Below the pieces are notes generated by a model. It had not been told where the DNA came from and did no database searches. It was given only the letters and a program-made list of their open reading frames with translations. Made by a program: the position numbers and the translations under genes. From Lachnospiraceae bacterium (GTDB taxonomy: Bacteria; Bacillota_A; Clostridia; Lachnospirales; Lachnospiraceae), in the NCBI GenBank assembly GCA_024684065.1, contig JAIKXO010000049.1:1-28876 (forward strand): a stretch of DNA of 28,876 bases. The letters run 5' to 3'. Shown one piece after another: positions 7,621 to 15,805 of this stretch. Position 1 is the first letter of the stretch. Every line of letters begins with the position of its first letter.

Positions 7621-10600
7621 ATGCTGAGTACTTGTATGATAGTTCGAAATGAGGAGAAGATACTGGATGAATGCCTGAAGCAGGTTATCCGGTTTTCTGA
7701 CGAATTGATCATTGTTGATACCGGATCGATCGATGCGACCAAAGAGATCGCGGCGCGCTATACGGATAAAGTGTATGATTTTGTATGGACCGGAGATTTC
7801 TCGGAGGCGAGAAACCGGTCTTTTTCTTATGCGACGAATGAGTATGTGATGTGGGTGGATGCTGATCACATCATCGACGATGAAGCGGTGGAAAAGCTGA
7901 TCCGATTGAAGGAAAAACTGGCGGATGACAAAGACCGGTACGGCTCTGTCTGCGTGAATTACCTTTCCCCGGACAATCTGAATGTACCTGTCTCTTTTCA
8001 TATGATCATGCGGCGCGGTAAAGAAGAACAAAGTGCCCAAAGCCGCACGGGTTCTCCCTGCCCTTCGGGCGGGAGCAGGGAAGACAGGAAATGGACCGGT
8101 GCGGTGCATGAGCGTTATCCGGTAAAAGAACCGGTCCTTTATTCGGATGTTACGATCCGGCACAGTGAGAGAAAAGAAAAAAACAGGCCGGTAAACTTAA
8201 AAAGCATTATTTACGCTGACTATATTAAAAAAATCAGTGAAGAAGAATTTCGTGAATGTTTCTGGCTGGGTATGCAGTGTTATGTGGATCTTATATTTGC
8301 GGGCGAAAAAAACAAGGCAGAAAGGATCCTCCGAATCTCACTGGAAACAAAGCCGCCTTTGGAAGAACTGCTCAGAACCTGTCTGCTTGCGGGGAATAAT
8401 TTCCTTTATTGGAAGCGCTATGAAGACGCGCTGAAGGTTTATGAGATGTTCTTTGAAGACAGGGATCATTCTGATCTGCAGCTGCCATCGGAGATAAAAT
8501 CATCCCCGTTATACCGGATGCTTCTTTTGAAGGTACAAAAGTGTGCATATACCTGCGGCGAAACCGTGAAGGCGACCGGATATAATGATATGCTGCTTGA
8601 TGCCTTCCCTGACAGCATACCGGGAAGGTTAAACCGCAGCTATTATGAGTCCTTCATCCCGGTGAGTCTGAGTGTCTGCATGATCGTCCGTGACGAGGAA
8701 CCGGTGCTGGAGCGGATATTAAGCAAGGTGGTACAGTTTGCGGATGAACTGATCGTCGTGGACACGGGCTCGAAGGACAGATCAAAAGAGATTGCCCTGC
8801 AGTATACCGAAAAGGTCTTTGGTTATGTATGGAATGATGATTTTGCGGTTGCGAGAAACTATTCCTATGAGAAAGCTTCCTGCGATTATATCATGTGGCT
8901 CGATGCAGATGATGATCTGGAAAAAGATGATATAGAAAAGCTGAAATATTTAAAGGAGCACTTCCCGGCTGAGACGGATGTGCTGATGCTCTGTTACACA
9001 GGTGATCCTGAAGAAAACGTGAAACTGAGTCAGGGCGGACTGATCCGCGACCGCTGGATCAGAAGGAGCCTGAATGCAAGGTGGGAATATCCGATCCATG
9101 AGGCGATCAGAATCCCAAAAACATGGAATGTACTGTATCGTCCTGATATACGTATTTTTCACAGAAAGCTGAAAGTAAATGAGGAGCATCGAAACATCCG
9201 TATCTTCAGGCGTAAACTGGAAGAAGGCTTCGTTATGAATACCTACAATCGCTCGTATTACGTCCGGGAACTCGCAACAGAGAAGCAATATGAGCAGGCG
9301 CAAAGGGAGTTTGAGGAACTGTGGAAAGATGGCCGCCGGAAGGATATAGATTATGCGCTGGTCTTTTATATCGACTCCATGAGATCACTGAAGAAGAAAG
9401 CGGAGCTTTGCGAACTGCTTGAGAAATATCTGGAGCGTTTCGGGTCAGATGAGATGGTGTACTGTGAGCTTGGCGATCTGTACCGCGATCTGGGCCGGTA
9501 CGCTGAAGCAATCGAAAACTACCGGATGGCGCGTGGACTTCAGATCGATATTCGGGACGGAAAAAATCATTTTACCGATTATCGTGACTTCCTTCCATGG
9601 CTTGGACTTGCAAAGACATATCTTTCCATGGAAGATTATGAAAAAGCGGAGGATGCCCTTTTGCATGCAGAGCTCTGCCGCCGGGATTATCTTGAACTGA
9701 AGATCCTGAAGCTTAAGCTTGAAAACCATCGAAAACGGGAAGAGAAAAAAAAGAAAAACCTTATACTGAGTATCATCCTTCCGGTATACAATGCACAGGA
9801 TACGGTTGCTAAGAGCATAGAGTCGGTCCTGGCCGCAAAGGACATTCCGGTGGAACTCGTGATCGTGGATGACGGTTCTACGGACAAAACGGGCACCATC
9901 GCGGAAGGTTATGCGAAAGATTATCCGTGCATCCGTCTGATCCGACAGAAAAACGCCGGTCCCGGAGCTGCGAGGAATACAGGACTGCGAAACATAAGCG
10001 GAGCTTATGTGGGCTTTATGGATGCGGATGACAGATATGTTCCTGAGGTGCTTACAAGGGTATGGCAGCTTCTGACAGAGCGAACAGCGGATGCGGTCTG
10101 CGTCGGCATCAGGACGTTCAGAAAAAATGATCCCGCAAGAGATGAGGGATACATCCTGTATCAGGGTGATGACAGCATCATTACGGGGAAGGAAGCATTT
10201 CGACGTATGCTCGCCGGAGAGGGACTTGATTCCAACACTTATGCCAAGTTTTATCGAAGGGACAGGCTGCCCTCTGACCTTCACTTCTTTGAGGGAATGC
10301 TGGGGGATGATATCCCGGTGACTTACCGGATGCTGCTGGCTTCAAAGACCGTATATATGACAAAGGAGATCGGTTATCTTTACCATCTGGACGAGAATGA
10401 ACAGAGCTTAAGCGGGGTCAGGTTTGCACCGTATTTCTTTGATATGACCGACCGGGCGAAAGAGCTCTACGAACTGGTTTTGCGGGAATATCCGGAGTTT
10501 AGCGAGGAAGCGGCCGGTTTCTATCTTGATCTTGTCCTGCAGTGCGTCGAACGTATTTTGTCTCAGGAGGACACAGGACCTTACCGGGAAGGAATGAAAC

Positions 10601-10737
10601 GATTGCTTAAGGAACTGGATATTCACAGGGAGGAGCTGAAGCGGACCACCCGGATCGATAAAAACAGAAAGCAGAGGTTATCACTCTTTCTGCTTTCATG
10701 CAAAATGAATAAAATGATTCGGACGCCAAAAATATGA
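7621..10737 (+). CDS. Three-domain GT2 glycosyltransferase with TPR-like linkers
   Basis: This 1038-aa protein contains three family 2 glycosyltransferase domains. GT2-A (about 1-190) has CMIVRNEE, IIVDTGS and WVDADH. GT2-B (about 347-545) has CMIVRDEE, IVVDTGSKD and WLDADDD. GT2-C (from about 715) is of the classical type, with LPVYNAQ, VDDGSTD, GPGAARNTG and MDADD. Helical TPR-like repeats occupy roughly 210-330 and 555-705. GT2-A and GT2-B share the layout of SunS/ThuS-type glycocin transferases (GT2 followed by helical repeats), though I cannot score that resemblance. Each domain carries a DxD sugar-nucleotide site, so three sugar transfers are possible. GT2-A carries an extra segment of about 20 residues encoded partly by a DNA hairpin at 8054-8075. 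It opens the putative glyco-RiPP cluster. ATG 7621 is preceded by GAGGGA. A cell-surface glycan role remains possible. Confidence 0.85.
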   Translation: MLSTCMIVRNEEKILDECLKQVIRFSDELIIVDTGSIDATKEIAARYTDKVYDFVWTGDFSEARNRSFSYATNEYVMWVDADHIIDDEAVEKLIRLKEKLADDKDRYGSVCVNYLSPDNLNVPVSFHMIMRRGKEEQSAQSRTGSPCPSGGSREDRKWTGAVHERYPVKEPVLYSDVTIRHSERKEKNRPVNLKSIIYADYIKKISEEEFRECFWLGMQCYVDLIFAGEKNKAERILRISLETKPPLEELLRTCLLAGNNFLYWKRYEDALKVYEMFFEDRDHSDLQLPSEIKSSPLYRMLLLKVQKCAYTCGETVKATGYNDMLLDAFPDSIPGRLNRSYYESFIPVSLSVCMIVRDEEPVLERILSKVVQFADELIVVDTGSKDRSKEIALQYTEKVFGYVWNDDFAVARNYSYEKASCDYIMWLDADDDLEKDDIEKLKYLKEHFPAETDVLMLCYTGDPEENVKLSQGGLIRDRWIRRSLNARWEYPIHEAIRIPKTWNVLYRPDIRIFHRKLKVNEEHRNIRIFRRKLEEGFVMNTYNRSYYVRELATEKQYEQAQREFEELWKDGRRKDIDYALVFYIDSMRSLKKKAELCELLEKYLERFGSDEMVYCELGDLYRDLGRYAEAIENYRMARGLQIDIRDGKNHFTDYRDFLPWLGLAKTYLSMEDYEKAEDALLHAELCRRDYLELKILKLKLENHRKREEKKKKNLILSIILPVYNAQDTVAKSIESVLAAKDIPVELVIVDDGSTDKTGTIAEGYAKDYPCIRLIRQKNAGPGAARNTGLRNISGAYVGFMDADDRYVPEVLTRVWQLLTERTADAVCVGIRTFRKNDPARDEGYILYQGDDSIITGKEAFRRMLAGEGLDSNTYAKFYRRDRLPSDLHFFEGMLGDDIPVTYRMLLASKTVYMTKEIGYLYHLDENEQSLSGVRFAPYFFDMTDRAKELYELVLREYPEFSEEAAGFYLDLVLQCVERILSQEDTGPYREGMKRLLKELDIHREELKRTTRIDKNRKQRLSLFLLSCKMNKMIRTPKI
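8054..8075 (+). repeat. Palindromic insert inside the GT2-A coding region
   Basis: CTCCC-T-GCCC, loop TTC, then GGGC-GGGAG forms a GC-rich hairpin. It encodes part of a Ser/Gly/Pro-rich stretch between MRRGKEEQ and WTGAVHE. The matching positions in GT2-B and in the GT2 at 16673 join without this segment, so it looks like an in-frame insertion. Confidence 0.55.
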
Positions 10738-10741
10738 TTAC

Positions 10742-10890
10742 GGATTGTTCCGCGTTTCGCGCTCCCACAATCCTTCCCGATATTCGCAATCCATGGGGCC
10801 CCTGCCCTACTTCTTGCTCATATCGGGGCGTGCCATAAAGTCTCATCCTCACCGTCAGGCAAGCTTGACGTGTGGATGGACTTTTGGCAC
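10742..10890 (+). repeat. Hairpin block C: three tandem hairpins between GT and precursor
   Basis: There are three consecutive inverted repeats. GGATTG (10742-10747) pairs with CAATCC (10768-10773) around an inner CGCG-TTT-CGCG. CCCGATAT (10776-10783) pairs with ATATCGGG (10820-10827). A long imperfect hairpin, 10830-10890, is built from GTGCCA/TGGCAC, AAAGTC/GACTTT, CATCC/GGATG and CGTCA/TGACG. The block begins 4 nt after the GT stop and ends 30 nt before the precursor promoter. None has a terminator-like T tract. It may insulate the two transcripts or be a degraded mobile repeat. Confidence 0.6.
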
Positions 10891-10920
10891 TGTAATCATA
10901 AAATAACCGACATCTAACGA

Positions 10921-10949
10921 TTGTCATGAACGAACAGATAGTGTATCAT
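10921..10949 (+). promoter_or_regulatory. Promoter of the precursor-peptide gene
   Basis: TTGTCA (10921-10926) and TATCAT (10944-10949) each match the sigma-A consensus at 5 of 6 positions with a 17-bp spacer. Transcription would start near 10957, about 35 nt before the ATG at 10992. It is one of the best promoters in the window and sits directly ahead of the putative RiPP precursor. Confidence 0.7.
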
Positions 10950-10991
10950 AAAAAAGCTTAGAACCTGATTTTTAGTGAAAGGAGCACACAT

Positions 10992-11216
10992 ATGAAAGAG
11001 ATTATCAAAAAGCTGGTCGAAGCCGGAAGGGCTGAGGCATTAAATTCGCTGGAGGATTTTAAGAAAGCAGCCGCTGAACTGGGATATACGGAAGAACAGG
11101 TGGAGGAGGCGCTGGAAGACTTTGACGGCTTCCCGCTGGATGATGATGACCTGGACGAGATTACGGGAGGAGCGGCGAATAATCCGAGTGCCATGCTAGG
11201 TAATACTATTTTTTGA
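10992..11216 (+). CDS. Putative RiPP precursor peptide, Nif11-like leader with GG cleavage site
   Basis: This 74-aa peptide has a helical, acidic leader (residues 1-60) containing a Nif11-like stretch (LEDFKKAAAELGYTEEQVEE). It ends in LDDDDLDEITGG, the double-glycine site cut by C39 peptidase transporters. Cleavage after G60 would release the 14-residue core AANNPSAMLGNTIF. The peptide has no Cys, which excludes lanthionine, sactionine and S-linked sugar on the core; Ser, Thr and three Asn are the candidate acceptor residues. An AAAGGAG ribosome site lies 8 nt before the ATG, with a dedicated promoter upstream. A C39 ABC transporter of the NHLM type lies in the same orientation at 17804, with glycosyltransferases and a radical SAM enzyme between. 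Leader recognition is fairly secure; the modification is inferred. Confidence 0.82.
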   Translation: MKEIIKKLVEAGRAEALNSLEDFKKAAAELGYTEEQVEEALEDFDGFPLDDDDLDEITGGAANNPSAMLGNTIF

Positions 11217-11248
11217 GGGGCAAAAGCCTCTAATAAAAGCAACCTTTA

Positions 11249-11274
11249 GTTCCTTGGCAACTTCATATAATTCA
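11249..11274 (+). repeat. Left terminal inverted repeat of the IS
   Basis: It starts GTTCCTTGGCAACTTC and matches the reverse complement of 13008-13033 at 24 of 26 positions. Confidence 0.85.
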
Positions 11275-11341
11275 AAAATGGGATATTGTTCTGAAATGGT
11301 GGATATTCTCGCCATTATGGCAGACTTTTTATGGGATTTTC

Positions 11342-12963
11342 TTATGCTATCGCCATATTTTGGGCAGACTTTTCCCGTCTGTCCAGATAATTGGACAGCT
11401 TCCGAAAATTTAAGGCTCCGATTTTAAAACCGAACAGATGCTTCATCCTGATCTTCCCTCTCACCGGCATCCGGTCAATCTCATATCGTCGGCGTAGCAT
11501 GGAGGGGATGGTTTCCACACCGTTTCGCACCCTTGCAATGATCTTGAATAGCGGGCTGCTCATTTTTCTTTGGAACTGGGCTCTGTTAGATGACTTCTGT
11601 GAAAGATGAACGACTGCTTTCCTGTTCCCGAACTTGGGATTGCATTCATCACGATGCGGACAGCTTTCGCAGTGCCGACGGTCGAACGATGCGCGACAGT
11701 TTCCGGTGCTCTTTACGTAGGAGCTGCTTGCCGGCTTGTTTCCTGCAGGGCATCTTACTATGGATTTGCCATCTTCCGCAAACACAAAATCGGCATAAAT
11801 GTCTTTTGCGTCACGCCCTGTAAGGTCTGTAGTGACAAGATCTATATTCTTGCTTGCTGCTTTTTGGCGGAGCTCATCACTGTAATAAGCACCATCTGCA
11901 ACAAGGGTTCTGTGTGCGGGAGTTTTTTCTTCTCTTTCAAGGTGTTCATCAAGAAAGTCCGTGTCGCTGTGGATGTTCTGTTCGAACTGGTAGTCTGTTA
12001 CGATGGAGCCGTTTTCTCCGACATCCTCGGTTACGTTTGCTACATAGCCACGGTTCTGTTTCCCCGCCTTTCGCGGTATGTGGCCTCTGGGTCGGCCGGG
12101 CTTTGCATGATGGAAGCATTCATGCCCCCGTCTTCCTTCGTCCTTAATCGGAGGCTTCCATCCTCATTTCGGATTGTCTGCTCTCTTATAACACGGACAA
12201 GAAGCTGGTAATGCTCAACATCATCATACCCTCCCTCGCATGCTTTCAGAAGCCTGTCAGCATCATCGAGGATTGTCTTGATCCTGTTGTCATCACCCGA
12301 ATCAACTCTCTTATGATAAATGACCGCATTCATGTCATTTGGATCATAATAGTGCTCGAGACCGGACAGCTTATCATCTTCCCCGTTTTTATGAAGATAC
12401 GTGACGAAGTTGGATACGCAGGTGTAGAGAAGTTCCATACGGCTCAGCCGCTTTATATTGGATGCGACCATCAAAGAATCCATGCGTTGGATCTGTCCGC
12501 TTATGTTCATCAGCTTTGCCATTTCACTGGAAAGCTCAGTAATACATTCATGAACAAGATCTACATCATGTTCTGTTTCATAGGTCAAGCACCGCTTCCT
12601 GAAACGCTTTAGCGTTGTGTCAGACATTGGCTGCTCGTCAAAATTTTCCGTATGGAGCGCACGCTGGTATCTGACATCAAACAGAAGGGACTCGAATATC
12701 TCATCATCTGTCTGGTTACGGAGTTCCTTCAATATCAACGCACCTATAATGACATTGACCGGAGTGTTCGGGCGAGACACTTTATCACTATAAAGCACAG
12801 CAAACCTTTCCTCGTCTATCAGAGGAAAGATCTTGTCAGCGAATTGTGTCGCCCAGGAGCGTTCGAGCATCCGTTTTTCACGCTTTGTCAACCTCCAAAG
12901 CGTATTATTAAGAGTAACCTGATGTACATCATTTTTGTCAAAAGACATATGTAGTATCCTCAC
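11342..12963 (-). pseudogene. IS1182-family transposase, single frameshift
   Basis: The N-terminal part (12963 to about 12072) has the DUF772-like region (PVNVIIGALILKELRN, FDVRYQRALHT) and continues into a DDE-type domain. The reading frame is lost near 12071-12073, where CGC-GAA-AGG should read CGC-GAA-AAG: one A missing from a short A run. In the shifted frame the protein continues without a stop from KAGKQNRGYVAN through LVADGAYYSDEL and the Cys-rich CPAGNKP...CPHRDEC segment to the stop at 11342. Restored length would be about 540 aa, normal for the family. The copy therefore looks recently inactivated, unless programmed frameshifting occurs, which I have no evidence for. Plus-strand ORFs across it are shadows. 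Confidence 0.85.
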
Positions 12964-13007
12964 TGCATGAAACTACATATATTGTACCATATATAGCTAC
13001 AAAAAAG

Positions 13008-13033
13008 TGAATTATATGAAGTTGTCAAGGAGC
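13008..13033 (-). repeat. Right terminal inverted repeat of the IS
   Basis: It includes ATTATATGAAGTTG and is the inverted partner of 11249-11274. Confidence 0.85.
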
Positions 13034-13060
13034 AAAAACACAGTATATGAGGGGTACCTT

Positions 13061-13088
13061 TTGACCCCTTAATCATTATATGTAGTAT
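13061..13088 (+). promoter_or_regulatory. Possible promoter just outside the IS right end
   Basis: TTGACC (13061-13066) and TAGTAT (13083-13088) have a 16-bp spacer, about 25 bp outside the IS. Initiation would fall almost at the GT8 start codon, giving a near-leaderless mRNA. The -35 also lies in a small hairpin (AGGGGT/ACCCCT). The assignment is weak. Confidence 0.3.
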
Positions 13089-13097
13089 TAAGAAAAA

Positions 13098-14558
13098 ATG
13101 ATAGAGATTTCTTACGCCGTCCATGATTATTTTGGCGACTATTATAGATATCTGGGAGTTTCCGTATTTTCCGTCATGGAGAATACGGAAGCTTCTTTGC
13201 GTTTCCATATTCTCTGCGATTCCACGCTGACGGCGGAAGCGAGGTCGGAATTAAAGCTCTTATGTGAGGGACGGGGTCAGCAGATCCGGTTTTATGATAT
13301 CCCTGATGATGACAGGATTTCGAAAGTACGCCTTTTCCGGGACGGATACACCGAGGGGATACTTTATCGCCTGCATCTTCCGGAGCTTCTTCCGGAAGTT
13401 TCAAGGATCATCTATCTGGATGCGGATATACTTGCCAACGGAGACATCCGTGATCTGTGGGAAGCTGATACTGGCGATGCATTGGCAGCGGGACGATGGG
13501 ATCCGCCGATCTTAGGTTATAAGCCGGTACCCGAAGAAGAAAGACGTTTGCTGCTGCCATTTTGGGAAAATAACGACTGGAACGAGTACATCAATTCCGG
13601 AGTCCTTGTTCTTGATCTGGAAAGGATCCGTAAAGAGCATGATCTTATGGAGGAATCTATCGATTTCTGGAATACCTTTGGCTATGCATTTCCGGATCAG
13701 GACGCGATAAATCACCTGTTTCGAGGCAGGAAATGCATTCTCCCCGCGAGATTCAATGCCTTCAGCAAGGACTATTTTTCCGTGGAAGACGGAATGTTTT
13801 ACCACTATACCTATATGGCAGAGGATGCCGACCGGCTTGGAGCGATCGACAGGCTCTACCTGTCATATTATGAGCGCTCTCCTTTTTATCAGAAGGAACT
13901 CGATAAGAAGGAAAAGATCCGGTTCCTGAGAAGGTTAAAAGATCGTGCGGAGCCGTATCTCAGACTTCGCGAACTGAAAGAATTAAACGGAGAGGAGATC
14001 GCTAAGCTCGGCTGGGGTTTGTACCTGCGCGGCGAATATGAGCAGGTGATAGATTTTCTTTCCGGCTGTACCTACAAAAAAGCTGGGGATGAAGAATACT
14101 CTGCCGGGGAGGAGTACTGCTGGGAGCTGACCATTACGGGCATCCTGGCAAAGTCGCTTCATAAGCTTAACAGGACTGAAGAAGCGGCTAAAAGGCTGGA
14201 GGCGGTATTTAAAAAGTCACCATGGAAAAATGCCTCCTATATCGGCAGGCATGCCTGCGAAATGCTGCAGTCTGATCTGCTGGGTGAGCTTTATTATGCC
14301 CTGGGCAGATATGAAGAGGCTGAAAGGGCCTATCTGGGAGCAGTATATTTCGGAACAAACGAAAAACTCTGTCAGTCAGCAATATCGCTGGAGCACCTGA
14401 TACGCTGTGCTCTGAAGGCGGGGAAGACCGAAACGGCCAGGAAGTATTTACACATGCTTCAGATCCTGTACCCGGAGACAGATCGATTAAAAATATTCCA
14501 ACTGCAGATCGAGATTGCAGAGAAAAGATTACGAAAACACATTCTTAAAGAAGAATAA
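13098..14558 (+). CDS. GT8 glycosyltransferase with C-terminal TPR-like region
   Basis: This 486-aa protein has a family 8 glycosyltransferase domain (residues about 1-270) beginning ISYAVHDYFGDYYRYLGVS. The metal-binding DxD is D108-A-D110 in IIYLDADI; NSGVLVLDL, DQDAINHLF and a late His segment (FYHYTY) fit retaining GT8 enzymes. Residues about 290-480 are helical TPR-like repeats (LYLRGEYEQVIDFL, LGELYYALGRYEEAERAY) that could bind the peptide or partner enzymes. The ribosome site is poor (AAGAAAAA), perhaps because the adjacent IS insertion replaced the native upstream sequence. Its stop overlaps the radical SAM start (TAATG). Donor and acceptor are unknown; a role on the precursor peptide is inferred from position. 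Confidence 0.87.
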   Translation: MIEISYAVHDYFGDYYRYLGVSVFSVMENTEASLRFHILCDSTLTAEARSELKLLCEGRGQQIRFYDIPDDDRISKVRLFRDGYTEGILYRLHLPELLPEVSRIIYLDADILANGDIRDLWEADTGDALAAGRWDPPILGYKPVPEEERRLLLPFWENNDWNEYINSGVLVLDLERIRKEHDLMEESIDFWNTFGYAFPDQDAINHLFRGRKCILPARFNAFSKDYFSVEDGMFYHYTYMAEDADRLGAIDRLYLSYYERSPFYQKELDKKEKIRFLRRLKDRAEPYLRLRELKELNGEEIAKLGWGLYLRGEYEQVIDFLSGCTYKKAGDEEYSAGEEYCWELTITGILAKSLHKLNRTEEAAKRLEAVFKKSPWKNASYIGRHACEMLQSDLLGELYYALGRYEEAERAYLGAVYFGTNEKLCQSAISLEHLIRCALKAGKTETARKYLHMLQILYPETDRLKIFQLQIEIAEKRLRKHILKEE

Positions 14559-15805
14559 TGAAAGAGTTTACATGGGAAAAATATGACGGCCGGAGGATAT
14601 TGCTGTGCGGACCGTTTAATACATGCATGAGCGTCCTTCTGGATTTTGCAGACAGCTATAAGGGAACGGTCTATATATGTGACAGCGAGCATGCCGGGGA
14701 GGATTACGGGCTGCTTGCGGAAGGATATCTGAAAAAATGTGTGGAGTTAATAGATGAAGAGGTGATATATATCCGGGAGATGATCCGTGAGGACATTTCT
14801 ATACTGAAATCCATGGATATCCGTATCGTTTCATATGATGATGTCGCATCCTTCAGGGACGATTACGTGATCCTTGTTGGAAAGACTTTTTTTAAGCAGT
14901 ATTGCAGGGCACTGGGGTTTGCCGGTCTGGAGGATTTTTATTCGGCTGTCGCCGCGTTGAAAAAGGGCTTTGCGAAGCAGTATTATTTCAGCTATTTCGC
15001 CCCGCTTTACCGTAAACAGAGGGAAGGCCTGTATGTCGGAGGCGTGGAGATCAATCTGACGAAACGCTGCACTCTCAGATGCAGGGAATGCGCCAATCTT
15101 ATACAATATTATGAAAAGCCGGATCGTATCCCGGCTGAGACCGTGATCAGATCCATAAGAAAACTGCTTTCTGTTGTCGACGGGATAGCCATGTTTAAGC
15201 TGCTAGGCGGGGAGCCGCTCCTTGAGCAGGATATGATCGTACAGATACTGTCGATGCCGGAAATAAAGGGTAACCCAAAGGTGCTTGGCATACAGATCAC
15301 CACCAACGGGACAATGCTGTTTCGGGAGGATGTTCTGAAAGTTATGCAGCAGGAAAACAGGCTTGGCATTCTTCTTAGCAACTACGGTAATCTTTCGGTG
15401 AAGGAGGACGAACTGAAAAAGCAGCTTAAGCAATACGGGATTGCTTTTTCCGAGATAGGCATAAGGGATGAATGGTGCGTCTGGGGAGATCCGGAACATG
15501 TTTATCACGATGCAAAAAGAGCGAAGTACCTGTTTGATTACTGCAAGAGCAAGTCTGTCTGCACGACGGTAGCAGACGGGAAGTTCTATACCTGTCCCCG
15601 GGCTGCACACGGTGACATACTCGGTTTTTATGATGAGTCATCTGTCGATCTTATGGCACCGGTGGAAACAGAGGTTTTGCGGGAGCGGCTGAAAGCATAT
15701 TATTACCGCAGCGATCCGCCCAAGGCCTGCGCCTGCTGTACGGGACACTGCGGAATACGGACGGAGCGGGCAATGCAGACCGACGGGAGAAGGATCAGGA
15801 TATGA
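14558..15805 (+). CDS. Radical SAM protein with unusual N-terminal domain and Cys-rich C-terminus
   Basis: This 415-aa protein has a radical SAM core from about residue 160. The cluster motif C171-TLR-C175-RE-C178 binds the 4Fe-4S used to cleave SAM, and LLGGEPLL is the GGE-like SAM-binding motif. Residues 1-150 form a separate domain starting RRILLCGPFNTC that looks Rossmann-like and is unfamiliar to me. Near the C-terminus, DYCKSKSVC, YTCPRA and ACACCTGHCG supply Cys residues consistent with auxiliary cluster binding, as in SPASM/twitch proteins. It overlaps both neighbours by 1-4 nt, so it is translated with the two GT8 genes. It could modify the core peptide (for example epimerisation) or act on the sugar. 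The reaction is unknown. Confidence 0.85.
   Translation: MKEFTWEKYDGRRILLCGPFNTCMSVLLDFADSYKGTVYICDSEHAGEDYGLLAEGYLKKCVELIDEEVIYIREMIREDISILKSMDIRIVSYDDVASFRDDYVILVGKTFFKQYCRALGFAGLEDFYSAVAALKKGFAKQYYFSYFAPLYRKQREGLYVGGVEINLTKRCTLRCRECANLIQYYEKPDRIPAETVIRSIRKLLSVVDGIAMFKLLGGEPLLEQDMIVQILSMPEIKGNPKVLGIQITTNGTMLFREDVLKVMQQENRLGILLSNYGNLSVKEDELKKQLKQYGIAFSEIGIRDEWCVWGDPEHVYHDAKRAKYLFDYCKSKSVCTTVADGKFYTCPRAAHGDILGFYDESSVDLMAPVETEVLRERLKAYYYRSDPPKACACCTGHCGIRTERAMQTDGRRIRI

Larger units (their letters stand above)
11245..13037. mobile_element. IS1182-like insertion sequence (about 1.79 kb)
   Basis: The element is bounded by inverted repeats of 26 bp with 24 matches (11249-11274 and 13008-13033), which may extend a few T/A bases outward. 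It encloses one minus-strand transposase, broken by a frameshift. I see no clear target-site duplication; exact ends are uncertain by a few bases. It lies between the precursor gene and the first GT8 gene, splitting the otherwise co-oriented cluster. Confidence 0.85.

Noticed and set aside
9445..10284. A 279-aa minus-strand ORF, and a similar 221-aa one at 7498-8163
   Set aside because: Both lie antisense to the strongly supported three-domain GT gene and show no recognisable domain.
10992..11216. Precursor truncated by the IS insertion
   Set aside because: The stop codon lies about 28 bp before the IS end, within non-IS sequence, so the insertion did not create it.
11606..12211. A 201-aa plus-strand ORF within the IS
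   Set aside because: It is antisense to the transposase, whose protein sequence is continuous on the minus strand once one frameshift is corrected.
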